This document shows, in pieces, positions 1 through 8,364 of a stretch of 64,000 nt of DNA. The notes beneath the pieces were generated by a model that saw only the letters and a list, made by a program, of their open reading frames with translations, made no database searches and had not been told where the DNA came from. Position 1 is the stretch's first letter. Each line of letters opens with the position of its first letter. The DNA is taken from NCBI GenBank assembly GCA_946401725.1, contig CAMIVE010000002.1:40963-104962 (forward strand), read 5' to 3'. This DNA comes from an uncultured Bacteroidales bacterium (GTDB lineage: Bacteria > Bacteroidota > Bacteroidia > Bacteroidales > P3). The position numbers were made by a program, and so were the translations under genes.

Positions 1-1153
1 CCGCCGCCGCCTTTGCAAACAGCGCTTGCTTCTCCGCCGGCGGCATCGCCGCCCAGTATTCCAGCGCCTCTTCGATCCTCCGCGCCAGCGCCTGCGGGTC
101 GGGCGCCTGCGATTTCCCCGTGGACGCGTCAAAGGGCACCGGCGCCACCAACGTGCCGATTCCATAGGCTGTCACCACGCGGTGTATCTCCGGGAAATCG
201 GTCGCCAGCACAGGTACGCCGGCCTGCACAAAGTCGGCTATCCGGTTGGGAAATGCATAGTAGTAGTTCAGTCCGCGGTTCTCCAGCAGCGACAGCCCCA
301 AACACGCATGTCGGGTCAGTCCGTACAGCACCTCGGGCACCACGCGGCCCAGGAAGGTGACGCGCTCCCGCAGGTCGGCCCGCTCTGCCTCCCGTTTCAG
401 CCGCTCGTATTCGTCGCCCACTCCGGCCACAACCAGATGGCAGTCGTCCAGATAGGGCATTGCCTCCATCACCCACTCTATTCCGCGCCCCACATTCACG
501 GCTCCCTGGTACAACAGCAGCCGCTTGCCGTCGGGCAACCGTTCCAGCAGCGCCTCCGACTGGATCCTGTCGGCCTCCTCCTGCCGCTTGCGCACCATCG
601 GCACATTCCGCACCACGCCCATCGTCAGACCGTAGCGCTCTCTGTATATCTCCGCTATCGACTCGCACACCGTCACCGCCGCGGTCCGCTTCCGCTGGGC
701 CATCCGGGGAAACAGGCGCTTCTCTATGCCGGTCCAGAACCGCTTCACCCGCGGGCGGCCCACCAGTTCGGGGACCTCGGGAAACAGCTCGTGGGCGTCG
801 AAAAACAACGGCTTCCTGCGCAACACCGCCGCCCAGTAGTTCGCTGGCAGCGTGTCGGTGTCGTTCGCATAGAACAGGTCGGCCTTCATGAAAAGCAGCC
901 GCAGGAACAGACGCATATTGTACTCCGCATAGAAGAACACCTTCTTGCGGAACAGCAGCCGCATCCGCACCGTCTCGTAGCTACGCTCCACCGCGCCGCT
1001 CTCCCGCAGCCGCCGGCCCACCAGCGTCACGCGGTAACCGGCCTCCTGCAGCGCACTGCAGCTGCGGTGCACCCGCTGGTCGGTCACCAGGTCGTTGGTC
1101 ACCGTCACCACAATGCGCTTCCGCTGCCCGTCTGTCGTCTCTTTCGTTTTCAT
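1..1153 (-). CDS. Glycosyltransferase family 4 (GT-B), C-terminus cut by window edge
   Basis: Not in the ORF track because the stop lies outside the window. Reading the minus strand from the ATG at 1153 gives 384 uninterrupted codons. The N-terminal half shows a GT-B donor-side start (VVTVTNDLVTDQRVHRSC), ANDTDTLPANYW and FDAHELFPEVPEL. The C-terminal half has the GT4 pattern: LLLYQGAVNVGRGIEW, then VVAGVGDEYERLK, then FPNRIADFVQAGVPVLATDFPE. The family transfers activated sugars during polysaccharide or lipid glycan synthesis in the cytoplasm. It is transcribed divergently from topA. The long plus-strand ORF at 26-1339 is its shadow. The exact sugar and acceptor cannot be read from sequence. 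Confidence 0.88.
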   Translation of the reverse strand, partial: MKTKETTDGQRKRIVVTVTNDLVTDQRVHRSCSALQEAGYRVTLVGRRLRESGAVERSYETVRMRLLFRKKVFFYAEYNMRLFLRLLFMKADLFYANDTDTLPANYWAAVLRRKPLFFDAHELFPEVPELVGRPRVKRFWTGIEKRLFPRMAQRKRTAAVTVCESIAEIYRERYGLTMGVVRNVPMVRKRQEEADRIQSEALLERLPDGKRLLLYQGAVNVGRGIEWVMEAMPYLDDCHLVVAGVGDEYERLKREAERADLRERVTFLGRVVPEVLYGLTRHACLGLSLLENRGLNYYYAFPNRIADFVQAGVPVLATDFPEIHRVVTAYGIGTLVAPVPFDASTGKSQAPDPQALARRIEEALEYWAAMPPAEKQALFAKAAA

Positions 1154-1235
1154 CTCCCCTCTAACGGCACACCCCCGAAATTATTGCCCCACGTCGCTCT
1201 TTCGGTGCAATTCCGCATCTCCTTTGCAACTTTTT

Positions 1236-1266
1236 TTTGCAGGTTTCGGAAAAGTTGTTACCTTTG
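1236..1266 (+). promoter_or_regulatory. Bacteroidota-type promoter of topA
   Basis: TTTG at 1236-1239, a 19-nt spacer, then TACCTTTG at 1259-1266. This matches the phylum's -33/-7 consensus. It predicts a leader of roughly 85 nt before the topA ATG at 1357. Confidence 0.7.
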
Positions 1267-1356
1267 CATCTCCGACAGTCTCCCTCTCTTGGGAACCTTT
1301 TTTGTTGGATTTGAAAGAAATAAACAATTTATTATATAATATAGATACATATATAT

Positions 1357-3687
1357 ATGAAGAACCTTGTCATTGTTGAGTCTCCAGCCAAAGCGAAGAC
1401 AATCGAGAAATTCCTTGGGAAAGACTACGAAGTCATGTCAAGCTACGGACACATCCGCGACCTCGCCAAGAAGGAAATGAGCATCGATGTGGACAACAAC
1501 TACGAACCCGAATACCAGATCTCCGAAGAGAAAACCAAACTCGTCGCCGACCTCAAGAAAGCGGCTAAAAGCGCCGACCTCGTCTGGCTCGCCTCCGATG
1601 AGGACCGCGAAGGGGAAGCCATCGCCTGGCACCTCCGCGAAACACTCAACCTCCAGCCGGAGAAAACCAAGCGCATCGTCTTCAACGAAATCACCAAGAA
1701 CGCCATCCTCCACGCCATCGAGAACCCGCGCGACATCGACATGAACCTCGTCGACGCCCAGCAGGCACGCCGCGTGCTCGACCGCCTCGTCGGCTACGAG
1801 ATCAGCCCCATCCTCTGGGCTAAGATCAAACCGGCCCTCAGCGCCGGACGCGTCCAGAGCGTCGCCGTACGCCTCATCGTCGAACGCGAGAACGAAATCC
1901 GCGACTTCCAGTCCCAGAGCTACTTCCGCCTCACGGCCACCTTCCACACCTCCGACAACCGCAAACTCCTCGCCGAACTCTCGCGCCGCTTCGATACGGA
2001 AGAGGAAGCGCAGCAGTTCCTCGAGTCCATCGCCGATTCCCAGTTCACCGTCGACAAGGTCGAAACCAAGCCGGCCCGTCGCAGCCCCGCGCCTCCCTTC
2101 ACCACCTCCACCCTCCAGCAGGAGGCCAGCCGCAAACTGGGCTACTCCGTCGCACGCACCATGCAGATCGCTCAGCAGCTCTACGAGTCGGGATTCATCA
2201 CCTACATGCGTACCGACTCCACCAACCTCAGCGAACTCGCTCTCGATATGGCCCGCAAGCAGATCGGCGCCATGTACGGCGACAAGTACATCAAGACCCG
2301 CCGCTACCACACCAAGATCAAGGGGGCTCAGGAAGCCCACGAGGCCATCCGCCCCACCGATCTCCACCATACCGAAATCAACGCCGACGCCGCCCAGCGC
2401 CGTCTCTACGAGCTCATCTGGAAACGCACCATCGCCTCCCAGATGGCCGATGCCGAACTCGAGAAAACAACCATCGACATCGAAATCAGCAACCATAAGG
2501 ACCGCTTCTCCTGCGCCGGCGAACAGGTGCTCTTCGACGGCTTCCTCAAAGTCTACTTCGAGTCCACCGACGACGAGATCGAGGAAAGCCCCAACCACCA
2601 GCTGCCGCCCGTCAAAAACGGCATGAGCCTCTCCCTCGAAGTCGCTGAAGCCACCCAGCACTACACCCAGCACCCCCCGCGCTACACCGAAGCCTCCCTC
2701 GTCAAGAAACTCGAAGAACTCGGCATCGGCCGCCCCTCCACCTACGCTCCCACCATCTCCACCATCCTCAAACGCGAATACGTCATCAAGGAAGACCGCG
2801 GTCCGCAGGACTTCGACATCACCACCCTCTCCCTCGTCCCCGGCTCCCCCGTCGCCCGCAGCCGCAAGATCGAACACCTCGGCGCCGAGAAGGGCAAGCT
2901 CTTCCCCACCGACATCGGAACCATCGTCAACCAGTTCCTCATGGAGCACTTCAACGAGATCATGGACTACAACTTCACCGCCAAAGTCGAAAAGGACTTC
3001 GACGATGTCGCCAACGGCACCCAAGCCTGGCGCAACGTCATAGGCCAGTTCTACGTCCCCTTCCATCGCAATGTCAAGCAGACCCAGAGCCACTCCAAAC
3101 GCACCTCCGGCGAACGCCTCCTCGGCACCGACCCCGCCACCGGCAAGAATGTCTACGCCAAGATCGGCCGCTACGGAACGCTCATCCAGATCGGCGACAC
3201 CAACGCCGACGAGAAACCCCGTTTCGCCTCCATGAAGAAAGGACAGAGCATCGAGAACATCACCCTCGACGAGGCCCTCGACCTCTTCTCCCTCCCGCGC
3301 ACCATCGGCGACTTCGAAGGCACCGACGTCGTCGTCAGCATCGGCCGCTTCGGACCCTATGTCCGCCACAACGGTAAGTTCTACTCCCTCTCCAAGAACG
3401 ACGACCCCTACACCATCACCCTCGACCGCGCCACCGACATCATCAAGACCAAACGCGAGCAGGCCGAAGAGAAAGAGCGCTTCAAGAGCCTCTACCCCCA
3501 TGAAATCGGCGAATACGAGGGCGAGAAAGTGGTCTCCAACATCGGCAAGTTCGGACCCTACCTCACCTACAAGTCCGAAAACTACCGCATGCCCAAGTCG
3601 GGTGTCGACCCCCTCACCATCTCCCTCGCCGACGCCGTCGCCATCATCCGCGAAATCCAGGAGAAGAAATCCAAGAAAAAGAAATAA
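1357..3687 (+). CDS. topA: DNA topoisomerase I (type IA)
   Basis: A 776-residue enzyme that relaxes negative supercoils by cutting one DNA strand. The Toprim domain is at the N-terminus (VIVESPAKAKTIEKFLG) with the acidic metal-binding set DEDRE at residues 81-85. The catalytic tyrosine is Tyr283 in GFITYMRTDST. The GIGRPSTYAPT motif typical of the family follows. The C-terminal third carries repeated IGRYG/IGRFGPY/IGKFGPY units instead of the Cys4 zinc fingers of the E. coli enzyme, which is normal for Bacteroidota TopA. It ends in a basic KKSKKKK tail. It has its own promoter. The lipoprotein gene follows after 21 nt and may be read from the same transcript. Very long antisense ORFs across it are GC-driven shadows. 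Confidence 0.97.
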   Translation: MKNLVIVESPAKAKTIEKFLGKDYEVMSSYGHIRDLAKKEMSIDVDNNYEPEYQISEEKTKLVADLKKAAKSADLVWLASDEDREGEAIAWHLRETLNLQPEKTKRIVFNEITKNAILHAIENPRDIDMNLVDAQQARRVLDRLVGYEISPILWAKIKPALSAGRVQSVAVRLIVERENEIRDFQSQSYFRLTATFHTSDNRKLLAELSRRFDTEEEAQQFLESIADSQFTVDKVETKPARRSPAPPFTTSTLQQEASRKLGYSVARTMQIAQQLYESGFITYMRTDSTNLSELALDMARKQIGAMYGDKYIKTRRYHTKIKGAQEAHEAIRPTDLHHTEINADAAQRRLYELIWKRTIASQMADAELEKTTIDIEISNHKDRFSCAGEQVLFDGFLKVYFESTDDEIEESPNHQLPPVKNGMSLSLEVAEATQHYTQHPPRYTEASLVKKLEELGIGRPSTYAPTISTILKREYVIKEDRGPQDFDITTLSLVPGSPVARSRKIEHLGAEKGKLFPTDIGTIVNQFLMEHFNEIMDYNFTAKVEKDFDDVANGTQAWRNVIGQFYVPFHRNVKQTQSHSKRTSGERLLGTDPATGKNVYAKIGRYGTLIQIGDTNADEKPRFASMKKGQSIENITLDEALDLFSLPRTIGDFEGTDVVVSIGRFGPYVRHNGKFYSLSKNDDPYTITLDRATDIIKTKREQAEEKERFKSLYPHEIGEYEGEKVVSNIGKFGPYLTYKSENYRMPKSGVDPLTISLADAVAIIREIQEKKSKKKK

Positions 3688-3708
3688 CCCTTACGCTATT
3701 ACCACCTT

Positions 3709-5544
3709 ATGAGGAAAGCTTGCCTTCTCATCATCACGCTGCTCGCTGTCAGCTGCCAGAAAGAAGACCTCTCGGGACGTATCCAGCTATTCGCCGAAGC
3801 CCTCAACAGCTCCAAGGTGGTGGTCGACGGACGCAACTCCCAGTGGGTCGACGGCGAACTACTTCGCATCAACAACACCACCAAGACAATTGATGTCTCT
3901 GGAGGAGTCGCCTCTATCGACAATACCACCGAGACCGTCACCGCCCCCTTCTACGCCATCTACCCCGCATCCCTATGTCCTGATGCCGACCTCACCGCTT
4001 CCGGCACCATCGACCTCACACTGCCTTCCACCTACCACTACCAACGGGACGGCTCTAGTAGACAAATCCTTCAACTCCCCATGGCCGCAGCGGCTGCCGA
4101 TGGCAACGAGCTACAATTCAAGCACCTTACAGCAGCACTGGCCGTAAGCGTCAAAAACCAGTTCGGCGACGACATCACCGTTAACGAAATAGTGGTTGAA
4201 AGCAGCCTGTCGCAAATCAGCGGCACACGAACCGTCGATTTCTCCAACATCACCAGCCAGACTGCCAACGACGTAAGTGTCACTGATGCTGAACGCAAGG
4301 TCAACATGGTCTTTGACGAACCGCTTGTGGTCGCCAACAACGAGAGCAAGGATGTGTTACTCCCCGTCCTTCCGGTAAGCAGCAGCAACAAATTCACCGT
4401 CACTGTTATCGCGACATTCAACGGCAAACGCTATTCGTTCAGCAGAACACAAAACACGGGCGGTGCCTTGGCTCGAAACGAGATAGGCTATGTGCCGGTC
4501 AATATGAGTGCTGCCGACGAACATGTAAGCATTCTGGTCAACTCGGCCTCCGATTTCTCCAGTCTGGTGTCCTATATCAACGGTCTCTCCGCTAGCGGAA
4601 ATACCGTCCGCGTCACTATTGACGGCACCGTCAACCTCGGTGGCGCCTCTGTCACCCCCATCAATGTCCAAGGGAATACCCTTGTCATCGAAGGCACCAA
4701 CAACGCTGTCCTCAAAAACATGACGTTTTCGGGCGCCAGCAACTACTACGGACTGACCTATTCCACCAATGCCGCATCGTCAATCACCATCAACAACTTG
4801 ACAATGGAAGACATTACCATGCCTGGGTCGAATAGAACACAATGTTATATAGGTACCATGTGTGCTTACACTCAAGGAAATATAACTTTAAATGGCTGTA
4901 CCGTCAAAAATGTCAGTATTGGACAATCTTCTCAAACACTGGAAGCAGCGTTTGGTGGTCTAATAGGATATCTGCATGTTAATAGTACAGGTCGGGATCC
5001 TCTGGTCGCACAAATACAGAATTGCAATTTTTACCAAGACAATACTTTAATCAATCCGAGCATCACAAAACTGTCATATCCTTATCTAGGCGGAATAATA
5101 GGACAAATATATGAACAGAAAGATATTCGAATTCAGACAACAATAAGCAACTGTACTGTCTCTACATCCAACGAAAGTTCATTTTCCACCACAATAGCAA
5201 TGACAGGGAATCCTAATCCATTATATTTAGGAGGTCTAATTGGGTATTATAGAACTTATAATTCAACACCTGATTTTTCAAATCTAATTATTCATAACAC
5301 TGATGCTAAAATACTTTTTACTGTTACCCAAAGTGGACAAAATATTTACATCGGTGGTTTTATCGGATTTTGCATGGGATCAAATTATCCAAGCACAACC
5401 TATTGGAATGGAAATACTGTTTCTGGAGAAATAAATTATACAAGTGGAAGTACAATCCATGTGGGACAAGTGGTTGGAAACCGTACTGATGAATCCAACT
5501 GGGTCGGTCGCGTAACTCACACTGTTTCAAAAAATCCATTATAA
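3709..5544 (+). CDS. Fimbrillin-like lipoprotein with beta-helix C-terminal half
   Basis: 611 residues. It begins with a lipoprotein signal ending in LAVSC (Cys16), so it is probably surface or outer-membrane anchored. Residues about 20-270 resemble fimbrillin-family N-domains: VVVDG-type start, YAIYPAS, a LPMAA segment, then FKHLTAALAVSVKN. From about residue 270 the chain changes to Asn/Thr/Ile-rich strands with repeated GGLIGYL, GGIIGQI, GGLIGYY and GGFIGFC turns, as in GLUG-like or right-handed beta-helix proteins. The DNA becomes clearly AT-richer from about 4840. The fimbrillin assignment is inferred from pattern. No Mfa2/FimB-type neighbours are seen, so it may be a stand-alone adhesin. 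Confidence 0.6.
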   Translation: MRKACLLIITLLAVSCQKEDLSGRIQLFAEALNSSKVVVDGRNSQWVDGELLRINNTTKTIDVSGGVASIDNTTETVTAPFYAIYPASLCPDADLTASGTIDLTLPSTYHYQRDGSSRQILQLPMAAAAADGNELQFKHLTAALAVSVKNQFGDDITVNEIVVESSLSQISGTRTVDFSNITSQTANDVSVTDAERKVNMVFDEPLVVANNESKDVLLPVLPVSSSNKFTVTVIATFNGKRYSFSRTQNTGGALARNEIGYVPVNMSAADEHVSILVNSASDFSSLVSYINGLSASGNTVRVTIDGTVNLGGASVTPINVQGNTLVIEGTNNAVLKNMTFSGASNYYGLTYSTNAASSITINNLTMEDITMPGSNRTQCYIGTMCAYTQGNITLNGCTVKNVSIGQSSQTLEAAFGGLIGYLHVNSTGRDPLVAQIQNCNFYQDNTLINPSITKLSYPYLGGIIGQIYEQKDIRIQTTISNCTVSTSNESSFSTTIAMTGNPNPLYLGGLIGYYRTYNSTPDFSNLIIHNTDAKILFTVTQSGQNIYIGGFIGFCMGSNYPSTTYWNGNTVSGEINYTSGSTIHVGQVVGNRTDESNWVGRVTHTVSKNPL

Positions 5545-5564
5545 TCAAATCAATAATCATCCTT

Positions 5565-5756
5565 ATGAAAACGAAAGAAATATATACCCAACCGAAACTT
5601 ACCGTCGTGAAATTCCAGGTGGAACGGGGTTTTGACGCCAGTAATGCACCTGCAAGCATCGGCCTGCATCAAGACGAGTTACCTATGGAAAGCTTCGACT
5701 TTCGCAGTGGTTGGAGCGACGAAAGTGACGGCAACAGCAATACTTTTTGGGATTAA
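5565..5756 (+). CDS. Small hypothetical protein (63 aa)
   Basis: Starts 20 nt after the lipoprotein stop and ends just before a strong hairpin, so it is very likely the last cistron of that unit. The sequence opens with MKTKEIYTQPKLTVVKF and contains VERGFDAS. This layout (Tyr-x-x-Pro, a Val-rich strand, E-x-GF-x-x-S) recurs in small Bacteroidales proteins encoded beside surface lipoproteins. The rest is acidic, Ser/Asp/Asn-rich and ends in FWD. There is no signal peptide or membrane segment. The function is unknown. The alternative frame at 5632-5826 runs into the terminator and is rejected. Confidence 0.6.
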   Translation: MKTKEIYTQPKLTVVKFQVERGFDASNAPASIGLHQDELPMESFDFRSGWSDESDGNSNTFWD

Positions 5757-5782
5757 ACCACCATTTTTACACCAAAAAACAA

Positions 5783-5819
5783 AGAAGACCACCCCTCGGA
5801 GTGGTCTTCTCTCTTTTTT
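5783..5819. terminator. Bidirectional intrinsic terminator
   Basis: A perfect 10-bp stem AGAAGACCAC/GTGGTCTTCT with an 8-nt loop. It is followed by CTCTTTTTT on the plus strand and by a T-rich TTGTTTTTT on the minus strand. It separates the convergent 63-aa ORF and the nitroreductase gene. Confidence 0.85.
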
Positions 5820-5848
5820 CTACTAGTCTGTTTCTGCAATCCATCAGC

Positions 5849-6508
5849 CTACCAGCGGCCGTAGTGGATGCGCGTGGTGTCCCACTTGTCCTTGGGCTGC
5901 TCGCCACCAGCGGGGGTGCCGACGGGGACGATGGCGTAGGGTACTACATTGCCGGGCAGCTTCAGGAAATTACGCACGGGCTCCATCTGATTCGGGAAGG
6001 GATAGCAGGCGGTCCACACGGCTCCGAGACCATGGGCTTCGACGGCAAGAAGGAAATTCTCCACACAGGCGCCCATGTCGTCTCGCCAGATGGGATTGGG
6101 CGTGGTGACGGCAGGCGCTTGGGGATTCTCTCGCGGAGGACGCGTCACGGTGGTGTCGGCACAGAAAATGAAGACGGCGGACGACTGCTTGAATTTCTCC
6201 AGGTTGAAATTGCCGGCAAAAAGCGTATCGTACTGGCTCTTGTCGGTCATCACCACGATATGCCAAGGACGGATATCCATCCCCGACGGGGCGGCAACGG
6301 CTGCGCGCAACAGGGTCTCCATAACGGTATCGGAAATGGGGTCGGCGGTGTAACTGCGCACGCTCTTGCGCTGCATGATGGTGGCAATGGTGGCTTCCGC
6401 TCTGTCGGCCGAAGGGTCAGCAGATTTGTTTTCTTTGCCGCAACAGGCGGCTGTCATGGCAGCCAGGGTCAAAAGGGCTGCACTGAGCATAAGGATTTGT
6501 TTTTTCAT
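5849..6508 (-). CDS. Nitroreductase-family lipoprotein
   Basis: 219 residues. The start is a lipoprotein signal (MTAACC, Cys22), so the protein should be exported and lipid-anchored, which is unusual for an FMN-dependent nitroreductase. The family signature follows: RKSVRSYTADPISDTVMETL, AAPSGMDIRPWHIVV, then DMGACVENFLLAVEAHGLG and GTPAGGEQPKDK near the end. Nitroreductases of this fold bind FMN and reduce nitro groups or quinones with NAD(P)H. The substrate is not predictable. It is the distal gene of the leftward block, 47 nt after the LTA-synthase-like gene. The fold is clear; the extracytoplasmic location is inferred from the lipobox. Confidence 0.85.
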   Translation of the reverse strand: MKKQILMLSAALLTLAAMTAACCGKENKSADPSADRAEATIATIMQRKSVRSYTADPISDTVMETLLRAAVAAPSGMDIRPWHIVVMTDKSQYDTLFAGNFNLEKFKQSSAVFIFCADTTVTRPPRENPQAPAVTTPNPIWRDDMGACVENFLLAVEAHGLGAVWTACYPFPNQMEPVRNFLKLPGNVVPYAIVPVGTPAGGEQPKDKWDTTRIHYGRW

Positions 6509-6555
6509 GGGGTATGATGTTTAAGGTTTTTATTATTTATGGTTCCTATTATATA

Positions 6556-8352
6556 TTATAGTCTGGCGGTGCGTTGATAGATATACTGGAGGAGGTATCT
6601 GACGAATCGGTCGTGTTGGGGCGACGGGCTGCCTTGCACGGGGGTGGATCGGCCGTTGACACAGTCGAAACTGGTGACGCCACTGCTGTCTATCAGATTA
6701 CAGCCGTTCTTGTATGTGTGGAGCGCGAAATGGGGTAAACGGGCATAGGCTGGACTCAGCACATTGCGGCTCAACACAAAATCTGTGGCGTCAATCCCCA
6801 GCTGCGCAAGCAGCGTGGCGGCCAGGTCGCTCTGACTCATCAAGCATTCTACCTGCCGGGGGCCGCGGACGGCACCTCCTACCCATACCATGGGCACATG
6901 GGCCACGCTCGGGTCGCCGGTGGACTGCCCCGCCCGCACGGTGACGCCGTGGTCGGGAAGGATGACAACCAGCAGGCTGTCCCACTGGGGAAGCCTGCGC
7001 AACTGCTCGACAAAAACGCCAATGCAGGAGTCGGTATAGGCAAAGGAGTTCTTCCGGTCGTCGGCCAACCGCCGCATCGGCACCTGCCAGGGTTCATGGC
7101 TGCTGAGGGTGAGGATGACATTGAACGAGGGGGCGGCGAAAGCGAACGACTCGGCCCGCAGGGTGTAGGCGTCGGGCGCCCCCCAGTTGCTGAGCCGTCG
7201 GCTGTCAGCGAAGGCTTCGCTGCCCAAAACCTCCTCAAAGCCGGTCTCGTTCAGGTAACAGCGCATATTGGTGAAATCGATATCTCCTCCATAAACAAAG
7301 CGGGTATGGTACCCTTCGCGGGCCAGCGTGGAGGCGAGCGCGGGTATCTTGCGGCACTTGTCGGTCATCTTCATCAGCGAGGTGGTGGGCATCCCCTGCC
7401 ACCCGTTGAGTACGGAGACAACACCGCGGTCGGTGCGGAAACTGTTGGCCTGGCAGTGGGTGAAACTGACGCCTTCGCGACTGAGCCGCTGTAGGTTGGG
7501 CGCCACACTGTCGTTCATCACCATGTCCCAGCCGCCGCCTTCCCAGATGATCACCAGCACATGGGGTCGTGCGGTGGTAAGCAGGGTGTCGACGATCTGG
7601 CCGTCGGTGGCGAAACAGGGGGCAACGGCCGTCTGGACCTCCTCAAAACTGGCATAATCGAACTCGTGCTCCAAATCCTCGGTCTTGAAGAGGGAGTGGA
7701 TCATATTGAACAGTGGGTTGAGCGCCGCGTGATTGCAGAAGGGATGGGGTGAGAAGTAGGCAAACGAGGGATTGGCGGTCGATTGGGTGACACTGCCGCG
7801 CATGCCGAGGAAAAGCAGGCCGGCCAAAGGGAGGAAAAGGAATGCATGCCATTTGCGCTGCATGGATTCGACACGCTCGGGCGTGACACGTCGCATCAGA
7901 TACTGGAAAAGCCAACACAATAAGCCGATAACAACGGCTCCGAGCAGGATGCTCCACCAGGTGACTGACGCCAGCATGTCCTTGGGCTTGGCGGCATAGA
8001 TGAGGTCGTTGGCGTCTATCTTGGCACCCCAGAAGGCGTAGAGGATGACATCGGCCACGAAAAGCAGCGCCATCAACACGGCGGCAAACCAATAATAGGG
8101 TACCAGCACTTTGCGCAACGCGGTGCTACGGAGAAAACAGCTGACCACCAGCACAATCAAGGGGACGACAAGCAGATAGCAGGCGGCGACGGAATCGAGC
8201 TTGAGTCCGTGGAGCAGCACGGCGGCACAGCTCCCGAAGGGGGCGCCGGCGGCATGGCCTATGTTGACAAGCATAAAGACGACTTTCTGCCCGACAAAGA
8301 CGAGGAGCAGCGTGATATAAAGGCGGAGTAGGAACAGGATGCGGGTGCTCAT
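6556..8352 (-). CDS. LTA synthase-like sulfatase-fold membrane protein
   Basis: 598 residues. About five hydrophobic segments fill the first 180 residues (LLRLYITLLLVFVGQKVV and following), then a large periplasmic alkaline-phosphatase-superfamily domain. Motifs: VLVIIWEGGGWDMV (first metal site region), NSFRTDRGVVS with the likely Thr nucleophile, FVYGGDIDFTNM, and VVILPDHGV. Members transfer phosphoglycerol or phosphoethanolamine, or act as phosphodiesterases, on envelope glycolipids. A Bacteroidota cell has no lipoteichoic acid, so a lipid A or glycolipid head-group substrate is more likely, which fits the PagL-like gene only 12 nt upstream. The E-G-G-G at the first metal site, where many relatives have Glu-Ser/Thr, is worth noting. 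Confidence 0.85.
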   Translation of the reverse strand: MSTRILFLLRLYITLLLVFVGQKVVFMLVNIGHAAGAPFGSCAAVLLHGLKLDSVAACYLLVVPLIVLVVSCFLRSTALRKVLVPYYWFAAVLMALLFVADVILYAFWGAKIDANDLIYAAKPKDMLASVTWWSILLGAVVIGLLCWLFQYLMRRVTPERVESMQRKWHAFLFLPLAGLLFLGMRGSVTQSTANPSFAYFSPHPFCNHAALNPLFNMIHSLFKTEDLEHEFDYASFEEVQTAVAPCFATDGQIVDTLLTTARPHVLVIIWEGGGWDMVMNDSVAPNLQRLSREGVSFTHCQANSFRTDRGVVSVLNGWQGMPTTSLMKMTDKCRKIPALASTLAREGYHTRFVYGGDIDFTNMRCYLNETGFEEVLGSEAFADSRRLSNWGAPDAYTLRAESFAFAAPSFNVILTLSSHEPWQVPMRRLADDRKNSFAYTDSCIGVFVEQLRRLPQWDSLLVVILPDHGVTVRAGQSTGDPSVAHVPMVWVGGAVRGPRQVECLMSQSDLAATLLAQLGIDATDFVLSRNVLSPAYARLPHFALHTYKNGCNLIDSSGVTSFDCVNGRSTPVQGSPSPQHDRFVRYLLQYIYQRTARL

Positions 8353-8364
8353 GGTGCTGATGGT

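Noticed and set aside
26-1339. 437-aa plus-strand ORF
   Set aside because: Antisense of the glycosyltransferase; low-complexity His/Arg/Pro content and no motif. It also crosses the topA promoter.
1438-3501. 687-aa minus-strand ORF across topA
   Set aside because: Shadow produced by strong codon bias of topA; composition is repetitive Gly/Val/Asp/Glu with no recognisable fold.
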